Source: Solidesulfovibrio magneticus RS-1 (GTDB lineage Bacteria; Desulfobacterota; Desulfovibrionia; Desulfovibrionales; Desulfovibrionaceae). From it: a stretch of 64,000 nucleotides of DNA. How positions within the stretch are numbered: position 1 is the stretch's first letter; the number at the start of each line of letters is the position of its first letter. The stretch is taken from the NCBI RefSeq assembly GCF_000010665.1, contig NC_012796.1:744001-808000 (forward strand), given 5' to 3'. Positions 52,644 to 60,380 of this stretch are shown piece by piece. The notes under the pieces were generated by a model, which did no database searches, was not told the origin of the DNA, and saw nothing but the letters and a program-made list of their open reading frames with translations. The position numbers and the translations under genes are program-made.

Positions 52644-52807
52644 TGGCGCTGCGCGCTGACTGAAATCATTGAACTTTTTAGCGCCAGGCCCTTTTTTGGC
52701 GCTAAATTTCTGGCGCTTCGTAACATTCCGAAATAACTGAAGATACAGCGCCAATTTTAAAAACAGCGCCAGAGTGGCGCTACTAACTCTGGCGCTGTTT
52801 TGGCGCT
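52644..52807. repeat. nine TGGCGCT/AGCGCCA iteron-like motifs (candidate replication origin)
   Basis: Copies start at 52644, 52680, 52697, 52711, 52747, 52765, 52775, 52790 and 52801 (six forward, three inverted). Two of them form a perfect 14-bp hairpin (52763-52776 with 52785-52798). The cluster lies 37 bp downstream of the replication protein gene, inside a ~360-bp gap (52485-52843) that has no convincing gene. Confidence 0.75.
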
Positions 52808-52843
52808 GAAGCACCTCGCATGAGGTGTCCGCGCGCAGTTTCA

Positions 52844-55237
52844 TCAGGCGGTCACCTCCACCGCCGTGAGATATTTTGTCTTGTGTCCATTGCCACCGAC
52901 GCCGGCTTCCTCGACAAGCAGGCCTCGATGGATGGCCTCAGCGAGAGCGGACTGAATAACGGCCTGGGTCGCCTTTCCGAGTTTTTCTTTGTAAATAGCC
53001 GCGCGGTCGCGCTTGAGTTCGCGGCTGGTAAAACGGCGGCCTTCCTGCTGGCACTGCCGGATGTCATCCACCACAACATTTATGGCCTGCTCGACAGCAC
53101 CCGGATCGGCCCCACCTTTGGCCGGTTGGAAGTGTCGCACACCGCCGCCCTCGGTCCTGGCCATGAAGACCTCCCAGCCCTCGACGCCGTAGCTGTTTTT
53201 GTCGACCCGCAGGCAGGCCAGGGGCTGATCCCCGGCGTGACCCAGGCGTTTGGCCACGGCCGCCGGCACCTTTGCCATCATGATGCCGCCCCGGGAGTTG
53301 TTCACCAAGGCGACTCCTCCGCGCAAAGCAGCAGTGTCCAGGGCCGCTTTCCACGAGTCCTTGTTGTCGCTTCTTCTGTTCGGGCTAGGGAGGGCTGCCT
53401 TGGAAACGTGGTGTATCAGGACGACAGCCGCCCCGGTGGCGTCGCAGATGCGCTCGGCCTGGGAAATCACCTGAGCGGCCAAGGTGTTCGAGTTTTCCTC
53501 CCCAGGCCAAGCCCGGCTTCTCGTGTCGATCACGACCAGCTTCAGGCCTTCGATGCTCTTGGACACCCGCAATATCTGGTCGAAAAGCGGCGTGGCCTTG
53601 AGCACGTCGTTTTTCTCGGGAAGGCCCAGGTGGATCGGCCCGCCAACATCAGCTCGGGTCATGACGTAAACGTCTTCGCGAAAGCGCCTCTCATATTCCG
53701 GCCAGCCCGACAGGGCCGGGTCGTCATCGAAGCCAACAGTGGCAGCCCGCTGAGCCTCGAAAAGGGCGTGCAGCTTGTTGTGAACTACTGCCTCGGAGTC
53801 TTCGGCCACGATGAAAAGCACCGGGCCTTGGGTCATGGGTTCGAGGATGCCCTTCGTGAGCGGTAGCCCTGTCGCCACGGCGAGGCCGAGACTGACGGCA
53901 AAGGCCGTTTTCAGGCTGGCTTCCGGACCGCCCAGGATGGCTACGGCGTTCTCGGGGACACCGTCGACGATGAATTTCAGCGGTGGTGGGGCGGCGTCCA
54001 GAAAGCGCCCGGCGCGGAGCCTGTCCTTGGTCAGTTTCACCAAGGAATCGTCAGGCCCGGTTTCCTTGGCCCCCTCGGCTTCGATCTGCTCGAGGATTTC
54101 CTTGAAGGCCTCGATGGCGGCGGCGTGGCGCTCCGCAGGGGAAAGTTCGTCTTCGATGGGCAGGAGCTTGGCCTGTCCGTAGCGCAGACCGTCCTTGACG
54201 GTCCGCATGGCGGCATCGACATCCCCGGCACCGCTCTCGATGACCGCTGATTGCAGCGCCTCCACGGCCTCGTTGGGATCGAGTGCCCAGAGGTAGCCGC
54301 CGACCAGTCGCGCTTCGCGGAGTCGGGTACTGTGCTGCTGGCCGGGGGCGCTTTCCGCGATCCTGGCGCAGGCGAGCGTCAAGATCCGCTGGGCCTCGGC
54401 CCGCTGGTAGTCCGACGCCTCGCCGCTCGGGGTGAACTCCGGTTCGACCTCGGTTTCCACCTTCACTTCCACGACAGGCAGGCTGGCCACGTCGAGACCC
54501 GGCCCGGGTAGCCCGCGGCACTCGAAAGGCGAGTCCTCTGCCGGCCGGCGCGGGGGGTAAAAAAGGCGCGCCAGTTCCCAGCCGGTGGGGTCATCCTCGA
54601 GTCCCAGCGCCTGGGTCAGCCCTGCGTGGATGGCTTTCCAAGACGCCTTCGCCTCGGCCAGGGTGCTGTAGTCAGACCGACGCCAAGGCTTGGCCAGCGG
54701 CCACACCAGCCGGAATTTTTCGCATGGCTGGTGCCGGGCAATCCGGGTGCGGCGTCCATCAGGCGCGGCGATTTCATCCCCGATGAACTCCGCGCCTTCA
54801 ACGACCCAAGGGCGCAGGCCGTGATGCTCGCGGAGGAATTCGGACACTGTAGCGCCAGGACGGGACTTAAGGAACTTATCCCAGGCCTCAAGGTTTACTT
54901 CGGTTTCTGTCTTTTTGTTCGAGTGGGTGGTGTAGACCCAGCATTGGGCACCAACTCTTTCGGCAGCAGCGACTCCATCGGCGAAGCGGTCGCCACTGTC
55001 GAAGTCCTTTCCGGCGCAATACATCATCTCGATGTTGGCAGCGGTTCGTTTAGACCCTGACAGAGTGCCTAAGATGAAGCAGTCGCCATCCTTGGTGCCG
55101 ACCTTGCTTGTGGTTAAGACCTTGCCGAGTTGATCGGGTCTCATCTTCATACGCCGAGTCCAGTTCCACTCTCGGCATGTGCTCGCTGTTGTGATTTCGA
55201 TTTCTGTAACGTCCTGGCTGGATTCACAATTCAACAT
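52844..55237 (-). CDS. replication protein: primase-like N-terminus with AAA_25/RepA-like helicase
   Basis: 797 residues. The first ~250 residues resemble plasmid/phage primase regions; the C-terminal half is a RepA/DnaB-like ATPase (VAILGGPEASLKTAFAVSLG) with VLFIVAEDSE and LVVIDTRSRAW (Walker B) and AAVVLIHHVSK. The Walker A is non-canonical: GGPEASLKT in place of GxxxxGKT, as in some RepA-type proteins. Start 55237 has AAGGAG 6-7 nt upstream. It should drive replication of the excised element. Confidence 0.75.
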   Translation of the reverse strand: MLNCESSQDVTEIEITTASTCREWNWTRRMKMRPDQLGKVLTTSKVGTKDGDCFILGTLSGSKRTAANIEMMYCAGKDFDSGDRFADGVAAAERVGAQCWVYTTHSNKKTETEVNLEAWDKFLKSRPGATVSEFLREHHGLRPWVVEGAEFIGDEIAAPDGRRTRIARHQPCEKFRLVWPLAKPWRRSDYSTLAEAKASWKAIHAGLTQALGLEDDPTGWELARLFYPPRRPAEDSPFECRGLPGPGLDVASLPVVEVKVETEVEPEFTPSGEASDYQRAEAQRILTLACARIAESAPGQQHSTRLREARLVGGYLWALDPNEAVEALQSAVIESGAGDVDAAMRTVKDGLRYGQAKLLPIEDELSPAERHAAAIEAFKEILEQIEAEGAKETGPDDSLVKLTKDRLRAGRFLDAAPPPLKFIVDGVPENAVAILGGPEASLKTAFAVSLGLAVATGLPLTKGILEPMTQGPVLFIVAEDSEAVVHNKLHALFEAQRAATVGFDDDPALSGWPEYERRFREDVYVMTRADVGGPIHLGLPEKNDVLKATPLFDQILRVSKSIEGLKLVVIDTRSRAWPGEENSNTLAAQVISQAERICDATGAAVVLIHHVSKAALPSPNRRSDNKDSWKAALDTAALRGGVALVNNSRGGIMMAKVPAAVAKRLGHAGDQPLACLRVDKNSYGVEGWEVFMARTEGGGVRHFQPAKGGADPGAVEQAINVVVDDIRQCQQEGRRFTSRELKRDRAAIYKEKLGKATQAVIQSALAEAIHRGLLVEEAGVGGNGHKTKYLTAVEVTA

Positions 55238-55314
55238 GTTTTGCTCCTTGACTCTGTGTCTTGGAGCAGGTACATTCACCTTGCGTCTGGTGGTTGTACC
55301 CGCCCCATTTTTGA

Positions 55315-55345
55315 AGCCCCCGGTATGTGCGACCGGGGGCTTTTT
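55315..55345 (+). terminator. hairpin with T-run on the plus strand
   Basis: A 10-bp perfect stem (55315-55324 with 55332-55341) followed by TTTTT on the plus strand. It lies between two leftward genes, so its T-run faces the opposite direction from the known genes. Confidence 0.65.
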
Positions 55346-55348
55346 CAT

Positions 55349-55645
55349 TTAGCTGGCCACGCGGTCGGCGTGGATCTGTTGGTCCTGGCAAACATCGCCG
55401 TACTTTTGGACGTTGCGGTCATTTGTCTCTGCTGCTCTGGACACATCACCAGAAATTAAACGATATGCGCGTTGCTCTTCCTCAGCCGTGAACGGCAGGT
55501 ATCCAGCAAGCTTTCTCCAAGTCTTTGTTTCCGACCAGCCAAGCGCCAGAGCAAACTGGTATTGTGGCACACCGCTCTTCCGTAAAAGCTGCTTTATCGG
55601 GTGCGCCTTTGCCTGTGCCAACCGCACATTGATCTCGTTCCGCAT
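55349..55645 (-). CDS. small HTH-type regulator
   Basis: 98 residues (MRNEINVRLAQAKAHPIKQL...). The YQFALALGWSETKTWRKLAG stretch resembles a Cro/Xre helix-turn-helix. A GGAGGAG site lies upstream. Its location before the replication protein suggests control of that gene. Confidence 0.6.
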   Translation of the reverse strand: MRNEINVRLAQAKAHPIKQLLRKSGVPQYQFALALGWSETKTWRKLAGYLPFTAEEEQRAYRLISGDVSRAAETNDRNVQKYGDVCQDQQIHADRVAS

Positions 55646-56037
55646 CGTTTTCTCCTCCTCTGGCCCGAGTAATCCGACGAGACAGCCAAAGAGTCAACTG
55701 CCGTGAAAAATCGTTATTTATCGGCGTTTTAGTTCCGCCTTCACGCCGCTTGTCGCCTCTTCCGGCCTTCAGTTTCCCTTTCATTTCAAATGGGTAATTC
55801 GTGAACAGAGACGGCCCGCAGCGCGAGAGATATTTCTCGTGTTGCGGAAATTTTCAGCTGAGCAAGAGTTTGCCGATGGGGCGTAAGAGTAGCAGGGACT
55901 TGACTTGGAAGCTGCGGACGGTCGGTGTGGAGGAGACGGCGGGGCGGTGTTCGGCTATCGGCGGCGAAACTGACTGCTTCGATGGACGCCGCCTGGGCGG
56001 GGGCAATAGGCGGCGTCCATCTTTTGAGCGTTCACGA
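55646..56037. other. gene-free interval in the element
   Basis: 392 bp with no convincing gene; open frames are shadow-like. It should contain the promoter of the leftward HTH/replication unit. A strong hairpin lies at 55981-56025. Confidence 0.5.
55981..56025 (+). terminator. 14-bp perfect hairpin with T-run on the plus strand
   Basis: Stem 55981-55994 with 56008-56021, then TTTT. It lies just beyond the stop of the leftward gene at 56038, but the T-run reads on the plus strand. Confidence 0.65.
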
Positions 56038-56295
56038 TTACTCGCCAGCGTTCTTGCCGCCGCGCTTGCTGACGCGCGGGCGGTTGAGCAGCCACGACAG
56101 AAAGCTGTCGCGCTCCAAAATGACGCGGGAGTTGACCTTGCGGTTGGGCGGTCCGATGCCCAGCGAGATTGCGTTGTGCACCGAGCCCGGTGCGATGATC
56201 CCTGGCGCAAGTTCTCGGAGCGCGGCCACGCCGAATACCGGTGGCCATTCACGGCGGGCAGTCGCAAAGAAATCGTCGGAGCTATCGGGATTCAT
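56038..56295 (-). CDS. small DNA-binding-like phage protein
   Basis: 85 residues. FGVAALRELAPGIIAPGSVH and RVILERDSFLSWLLNR follow the layout of AlpA/excisionase-type HTH proteins found near integrases. AAGGAG precedes the ATG. It may be the recombination directionality factor of the element. Confidence 0.55.
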   Translation of the reverse strand: MNPDSSDDFFATARREWPPVFGVAALRELAPGIIAPGSVHNAISLGIGPPNRKVNSRVILERDSFLSWLLNRPRVSKRGGKNAGE

Positions 56296-56496
56296 TTGTG
56301 TTTCTCCTTGGTCGCACAGCCCTTCACGTGGGTGGCCTGGAGAACCTAGCACCCAAACGCCTGCGAATGGTACTGGTCAGCCGCCCGTCGGGGGAAAGTT
56401 TTTTGTTGGCTTGCGCAACGCGCAACGAAAAAGGGCGGCACCGACCGCATGGCCGGCACCGCCCCCTGGCGTTCATGTCGTAGGTGCGGTCCTGGC

Positions 56497-56766
56497 TTAA
56501 CTGAGGCGGTAGCCTTCTTCGGTATGCTGGCCGCCGACGCCCTCGAAAACGAGATCCAGCTGGTGCTCAGCCCCGTCCAGATCGTCGGCCAACAGGTCGA
56601 GGAGCACCCGCAACCCGTCGCCGGTAGGATCGGGCAAGGCCGTTTTCAGCAGCGCCCCAAGGCCCATGATGGCCCGCTGGGCGGCGTCTACTCGGTACAT
56701 GGCGCTGTCGAGCTTGCGGCGAAGCTTCCGGGCCTGATCGGCGTCGAGGGTGATGGCGCTAGACAT
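56497..56766 (-). CDS. small helical hypothetical protein
   Basis: 89 residues (MSSAITLDADQARKLRRKLD...), helical and acidic. The start has AGGAGG and overlaps the end of the upstream gene by 8 bp. No family recognised. Confidence 0.6.
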   Translation of the reverse strand: MSSAITLDADQARKLRRKLDSAMYRVDAAQRAIMGLGALLKTALPDPTGDGLRVLLDLLADDLDGAEHQLDLVFEGVGGQHTEEGYRLS

Positions 56767-56974
56767 TGGCGGCCTCCTGGCGGGTCATGGCGCTGATGTC
56801 CTCGGCGGCCATGGCGACAGCGGCCCCGAGATATCTGGCGGCACGGTGGGCGTCCTGCTCGTCATCCGTTTCGGCCAAGAGGCGCAGGATCTGCACGGTC
56901 GCGGTCAGGTCGGTGACGCGGTCGAATACGGGTTGGCAGACGGGATGGATCGGGTTTAAGACTTGGTCAGCCAT
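56759..56974 (-). CDS. small helical hypothetical protein
   Basis: 71 residues (MADQVLNPIHPVCQPVFDRV...). AGGAGGT precedes the ATG at 56974; the frame continues upstream with Pro/Arg-rich sequence that looks non-coding. It overlaps the next gene by 8 bp, so the two are co-translated. The 253 bp up to 57227 shows no other gene. Confidence 0.6.
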   Translation of the reverse strand: MADQVLNPIHPVCQPVFDRVTDLTATVQILRLLAETDDEQDAHRAARYLGAAVAMAAEDISAMTRQEAANV

Positions 56975-57227
56975 TTCGGACCTCCTGGGGTCTGAAGGGT
57001 TAGGCCGGGCTGTGGGAATCGCGTTCCCACGGCTTGGCCGTTTTTTATCTGTGCCGCCGCCATTCGGCGGCCTCTCAATCAAATCCGACGCTACACGCTG
57101 CCCGCTGGCGGGCTTTTGGGCCTCGGCCCATAGTTCGGTCACCCTGTGGACAAAAACGCGCCAGGAGGCCTTCTGTGGGCAATACGGCCATACTGCTCTT
57201 TCTGTCTGCCCAGCATGGTGAAATTGC

Positions 57228-57368
57228 TTATTTATCTCGCTTATCTTCGCCCTTGAACAGCCACCAATCGAACTTCCGGTGATTCAGTCCCGGCCACCAG
57301 CGCATGGCGACGATGGCCGCCAGGAGAAGCACCAGATAGATGACGCGCAAGAGGTCGGATTGGTCCAT
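57228..57368 (-). CDS. very small membrane protein next to the integrase
   Basis: 46 residues: a membrane helix (LLRVIYLVLLLAAIVAM) then RWWPGLNHRKFDWWLFKGED. It begins 19 bp after the integrase stop on the same strand. Composition and position support a real gene, though it is short. Confidence 0.5.
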   Translation of the reverse strand: MDQSDLLRVIYLVLLLAAIVAMRWWPGLNHRKFDWWLFKGEDKRDK

Positions 57369-57386
57369 GGTTTGGGTCCTGCCCGA

Positions 57387-58658
57387 TTATTCGCCCGACA
57401 CCTTCTCGGCCGGGAACGGAACCACCTTCCCGCCCTTGTCTTCCATGAACGCGCTGGCAAGTCCCTTCATGGCCCGGCGCTGCACATCCTCGCTGCCCTT
57501 GGCGTAGCGGAAAACCATGCTCGGGGTCTTCCAGCCGAAAATGGTCTGCATGTCCTTGACCGGGACGCCGCGTCTGGCCGCGTAGGTGGCGGCAGAGTGC
57601 CGAAGATTGTGGAACGTGGCCCGGTCACGCAGAGCACGCCCTTCGTTGAAACCGAGGCGTTCCAGGGCCGTCTTGAAAGAGGACGGGGCGGCGTCGTAGG
57701 GCGTGCCGTCGCGCTTGGTGAAGACGTACTCGCCAGGGCGGCCGGGGCCTCGGCGCTTCAGCATATCCAGCACGTCGGCGGCAAGGAAGACTTCGCGGGG
57801 TTCGCGGTTCTTCGTCTCGGGGAAAAGGGCGGCCTCGCGCACGAAGTCCACGTTTTCCCATCGCAGCTTGAACGCCTCGGAGGCCCGGCAACCAGTGAGC
57901 AGCGCAAAGACGGTCAGATCGTGGGCAGTCTGGTCCACGGTCGCCAGTTCCGCCAGAAGAGCTTGAATCTCTTCCGGGGTCAGGACGCGGAGCCGGGTGT
58001 TGACGGGCTTGGGGATGTCCAGCTTGCCCACGGGGCACTCCACGGCCACGATCTTGCGCTTGAAGGCGTGCTTCCAGACGCGGCGGAACGTGCCCATGAT
58101 GTACTCGTGGGATCGGTCGGACAGGCCGGCGGCCCTGATCTTGTCCTGGACGCGCTCAAGGTCGGCTTCGGTGATTTCGCGCAAGGGCAGTTTGCCGAGG
58201 GTAGGGGACAGCCAGAATTTGAAGTGAGCCTCTTCCTTTTGATATGACTCGGGCTTGACCCGGTTGCGGAGGGCAATCACGTAGTCATCTTGCCAAAAGG
58301 CATCGAAGATCACGCCTTGCCGGGCATCACGCTCCATGGCGGTCTGTTCGGCCTTGCGCCGGGCCTCGGCCAGTTCACGCTTCTCGGCCAGGGTGGCCGG
58401 GCCTTCTCCCGTCGTGGCGGCTTTCTTGAGGTCTGCCAGGGTTTGGGCTGCCTTGGCCGCTGTCCAGCCTTCACTTGCCCATCCAAGTCCCTCTTCGCGG
58501 CGTTTGCCTTCGGTCTGGAAACGGATGGCAAAATATCGGTCCCGCTGGACGCCATGCTTGCGGGCGGCGTGTTCATAGTAACGGACACCGGGGAAGTTGG
58601 TCTTTATCCAGGTGACGGCCATGCGCTGGAACCCCTTTTTGAAAATCCCTGGCGACAT
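57387..58658 (-). CDS. int: tyrosine site-specific integrase
   Basis: 423 residues. An N-terminal arm-binding domain with RYFAIRFQTEGKRREEGLGW, a core-binding domain, and the catalytic domain with Arg in TGCRASEAF, Lys region ETKNRE, HNLRHSAATYAA, Trp in FGWKTPS and Tyr in FRYAKG. All catalytic positions are present. ATG 58658 follows GGGGAGAGG closely; ATG 58622 would give a shorter protein. It should integrate and excise the tRNA-Leu element. Confidence 0.92.
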   Translation of the reverse strand: MSPGIFKKGFQRMAVTWIKTNFPGVRYYEHAARKHGVQRDRYFAIRFQTEGKRREEGLGWASEGWTAAKAAQTLADLKKAATTGEGPATLAEKRELAEARRKAEQTAMERDARQGVIFDAFWQDDYVIALRNRVKPESYQKEEAHFKFWLSPTLGKLPLREITEADLERVQDKIRAAGLSDRSHEYIMGTFRRVWKHAFKRKIVAVECPVGKLDIPKPVNTRLRVLTPEEIQALLAELATVDQTAHDLTVFALLTGCRASEAFKLRWENVDFVREAALFPETKNREPREVFLAADVLDMLKRRGPGRPGEYVFTKRDGTPYDAAPSSFKTALERLGFNEGRALRDRATFHNLRHSAATYAARRGVPVKDMQTIFGWKTPSMVFRYAKGSEDVQRRAMKGLASAFMEDKGGKVVPFPAEKVSGE

Positions 58659-58660
58659 CC

Positions 58661-58682
58661 TCTCCCCACTCTCTCCCCACTT
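58661..58682. repeat. candidate integrase arm-type site, right end
   Basis: Identical to 47707-47728: two TCTCCCCAC motifs and TT. It lies directly before the integrase start, so the integrase could also repress itself by binding here. The 124 bp between it and attR shows no gene. Confidence 0.65.
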
Positions 58683-58806
58683 TTAAGCTGAAGGGGGGTG
58701 GACTCTGATGAAAACCAGTGAAAGAGAAATAGAGCTTTGTCACCGTCAGGTCAAGGTTTTTTCAATTTCTAGGGAGGGCGAGTGAAACCCCGTGAAACGG
58801 CAAAAA

Positions 58807-58867
58807 AGGGACTTAAAATCCCTTGTTCTTCGGGACGTGCCGGTTCGATTCCGGCCTCGGGCACCAA
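58807..58867 (+). repeat. attR (61-bp direct repeat of tRNA-Leu 3' half)
   Basis: A perfect copy of 47579-47639 lacking the 5' half of the tRNA. It marks the right end of the element. Confidence 0.93.
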
Positions 58868-58875
58868 AAATTTCA

Positions 58876-58908
58876 ATGGGTTACTGACACAGTCAGTAAC
58901 CCATTTTC
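58876..58908 (+). terminator. original tRNA-Leu terminator, displaced by the element
   Basis: A perfect 13-bp stem (58876-58888 with 58892-58904) with loop ACA and following TTTT, 9 bp after attR. Before integration it would have followed the tRNA directly. Confidence 0.85.
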
Positions 58909-59007
58909 CGTTGTCTTGATTTTTTGCTCCACTCGCTCCAGGAAATGGTTCAGGGATTCGCGTCTGGAAAACCCCGTTTACCCAGGGTTGGTGCCCGGGA
59001 GACGAGC

Positions 59008-59631
59008 ATGGAGCCACGGCACATCAAAGGCGTGCTTTTCGACGCTTTCGGCACCTTGTGTCACATCGAATCCCCCCGGCTCCCTTACCGTTCGATTATG
59101 AAGCGATGGGAGAAAGGGGCGGTCGATTGCTATCAAGCCATCATGACGCGGGATGTTTCCTTGGCGGAATTCGCCGGGGAAGCCGGTTTGTCCAGGGAGG
59201 AAACCGCTCTCCTGGAAGCGCAAGTGGCCAAGGAAACGGACTCCGTGTGCCTTTTCCCCGAGGTGGCGCAAACGCTGGAGACGCTCCGGGAGCATGGCGT
59301 CAAAATCGCGGTAGTCTCCAACCTCGCTCAGCCCTATGGCGCGTCATGTCTTGAGCTTCTGCCCTTTGAACCGGATGTTCGCGCCTTTTCCTACGAGGTC
59401 GGCGCGCGCAAGCCAGAGGTCCCCATCTACCGGTATGCCTGGGAAAGGCTCGGCTGTGCCCCAGAGGAACTCCTCATGGTCGGTGATTCGTTGCAAAACG
59501 ACTATCAGGCTCCCCGCGATCTCGGGCTTCACGCCCTATGGCTTGATCGAAAGGCCGCCTCGCTCCAGGGCGAGAATGGGCATGTCGTCAATTCCCTCCA
59601 GGGCATCCTTGGCTACCTGGGGATCGGCTGA
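59008..59631 (+). CDS. HAD-superfamily hydrolase
   Basis: 207 residues. HAD motifs: GVLFDAFGTL (nucleophile Asp), VVSNLAQPY, GARKPEVPIY (Lys) and MVGDSLQNDY (acidic pair). A helical cap lies between motifs I and II, as in phosphatases of small molecules. The start at 59008 has GGGAGA and begins right at the fold; the open frame extends to 58924. It may be the original chromosomal neighbour of tRNA-Leu. Confidence 0.85.
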   Translation: MEPRHIKGVLFDAFGTLCHIESPRLPYRSIMKRWEKGAVDCYQAIMTRDVSLAEFAGEAGLSREETALLEAQVAKETDSVCLFPEVAQTLETLREHGVKIAVVSNLAQPYGASCLELLPFEPDVRAFSYEVGARKPEVPIYRYAWERLGCAPEELLMVGDSLQNDYQAPRDLGLHALWLDRKAASLQGENGHVVNSLQGILGYLGIG

Positions 59632-59655
59632 GATTCGACTTTTTGAGGAGGCAGC

Positions 59656-60380
59656 ATGGCGACTATCCGAAAACGCGGTGCAGCGCAGTGGGAAGCCCGG
59701 ATTCGCAAGCGGGGCTATCCCACGACGTGCAAGACCTTTGACACCAAGGTGGAAGCTGAAGCATGGGCCAAGGACATTGAAACGACCATGAACAAGAGCC
59801 TCTTCGTGTCCGCCAAGGAGGCCGAGCAATATACACTGAGCGAGTGCCTTGAGCGCTACATTGAGGAGTATATCCCGCGCCTGAAGCATGCCAAGCGGGA
59901 AACCGACCGGGCCAGGTTCCTCCAGAAGCGGACCCTCGCCCATCGGATCATGGCCACCATCCGCGCCCGGGACATTGCCGACTTCCGCCGCGAACGCGAA
60001 GGTGAAGGGGGGAGCGGCAACACCATACGCCTGGATTTCGCCCTGCTCTCCAAGCTCTTCAACTACGCCCGCTCGGATTGGGGCATGGAAAGCCTGCAAA
60101 ACCCTGTGGAGCTGGCCGCCAAGCCAAGGCCCGCCAAAGGCCGCGACCGACGCCTGGAAGATGGCGAGGAAGAGCGATTGCTGGCTGCCGCTTCGCCCAG
60201 GTTCAGGCCGGTCATCCTCTTCGCCCTGGAAACCGCCATGCGCCGGGAAGAAATCGCCAGCCTGTTCTGGAAGAATGTCAATATCCGAGGTCGATACGTC
60301 CTCTTGCCCGAAACCAAGAACAGCGAGGCCCGGACAGTCCCCCTAGCTGAAGGGGCGTTGACTGTCCTGCGCGAGCTGTC
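59656..60380 (+). pseudogene. tyrosine integrase truncated before its HxxR and Tyr motifs
   Basis: About 240 residues of a phage-type integrase (MATIRKRGAAQWEARIRKRG..., RREEIASLFWKNVNI with the first catalytic Arg, LLPETKNSEARTVPL). Similarity stops near 60380; the frame continues to 60678, but that part is antisense to the relaxase gene. The HxxR and Tyr residues are missing, so it should be inactive. GAGGAGG precedes the ATG. It probably belonged to the second element. Confidence 0.8.

Larger units (their letters stand above)
47579..58867. mobile_element. ~11.2-kb integrative element in tRNA-Leu
   Basis: Perfect 61-bp direct repeats (47579-47639 and 58807-58867) flank the region. A tyrosine integrase lies next to the right repeat, transcribed away from it. 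The element has its own replication-type protein and iteron cluster, HTH genes and small phage-like proteins, but no capsid, tail, relaxase or conjugation genes. This suggests a phage satellite or a plasmid-like integrative element. Confidence 0.9.

Noticed and set aside
52277-52844. Open frames over the iteron cluster
   Set aside because: They consist of translated repeats, overlap a gene with a strong ribosome site, and have no domain content.
57221-57250. TTATTTATCTC sequence resembling the outer arm of the structured repeats
   Set aside because: It is the 3' end of a small membrane protein gene and lacks the rest of the repeat, so the match is likely coincidence.
48370-58658. CRISPR array in the accessory region
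   Set aside because: The repeats seen are two long copies or short dense iterons; no regular repeat-spacer pattern and no cas genes are present.
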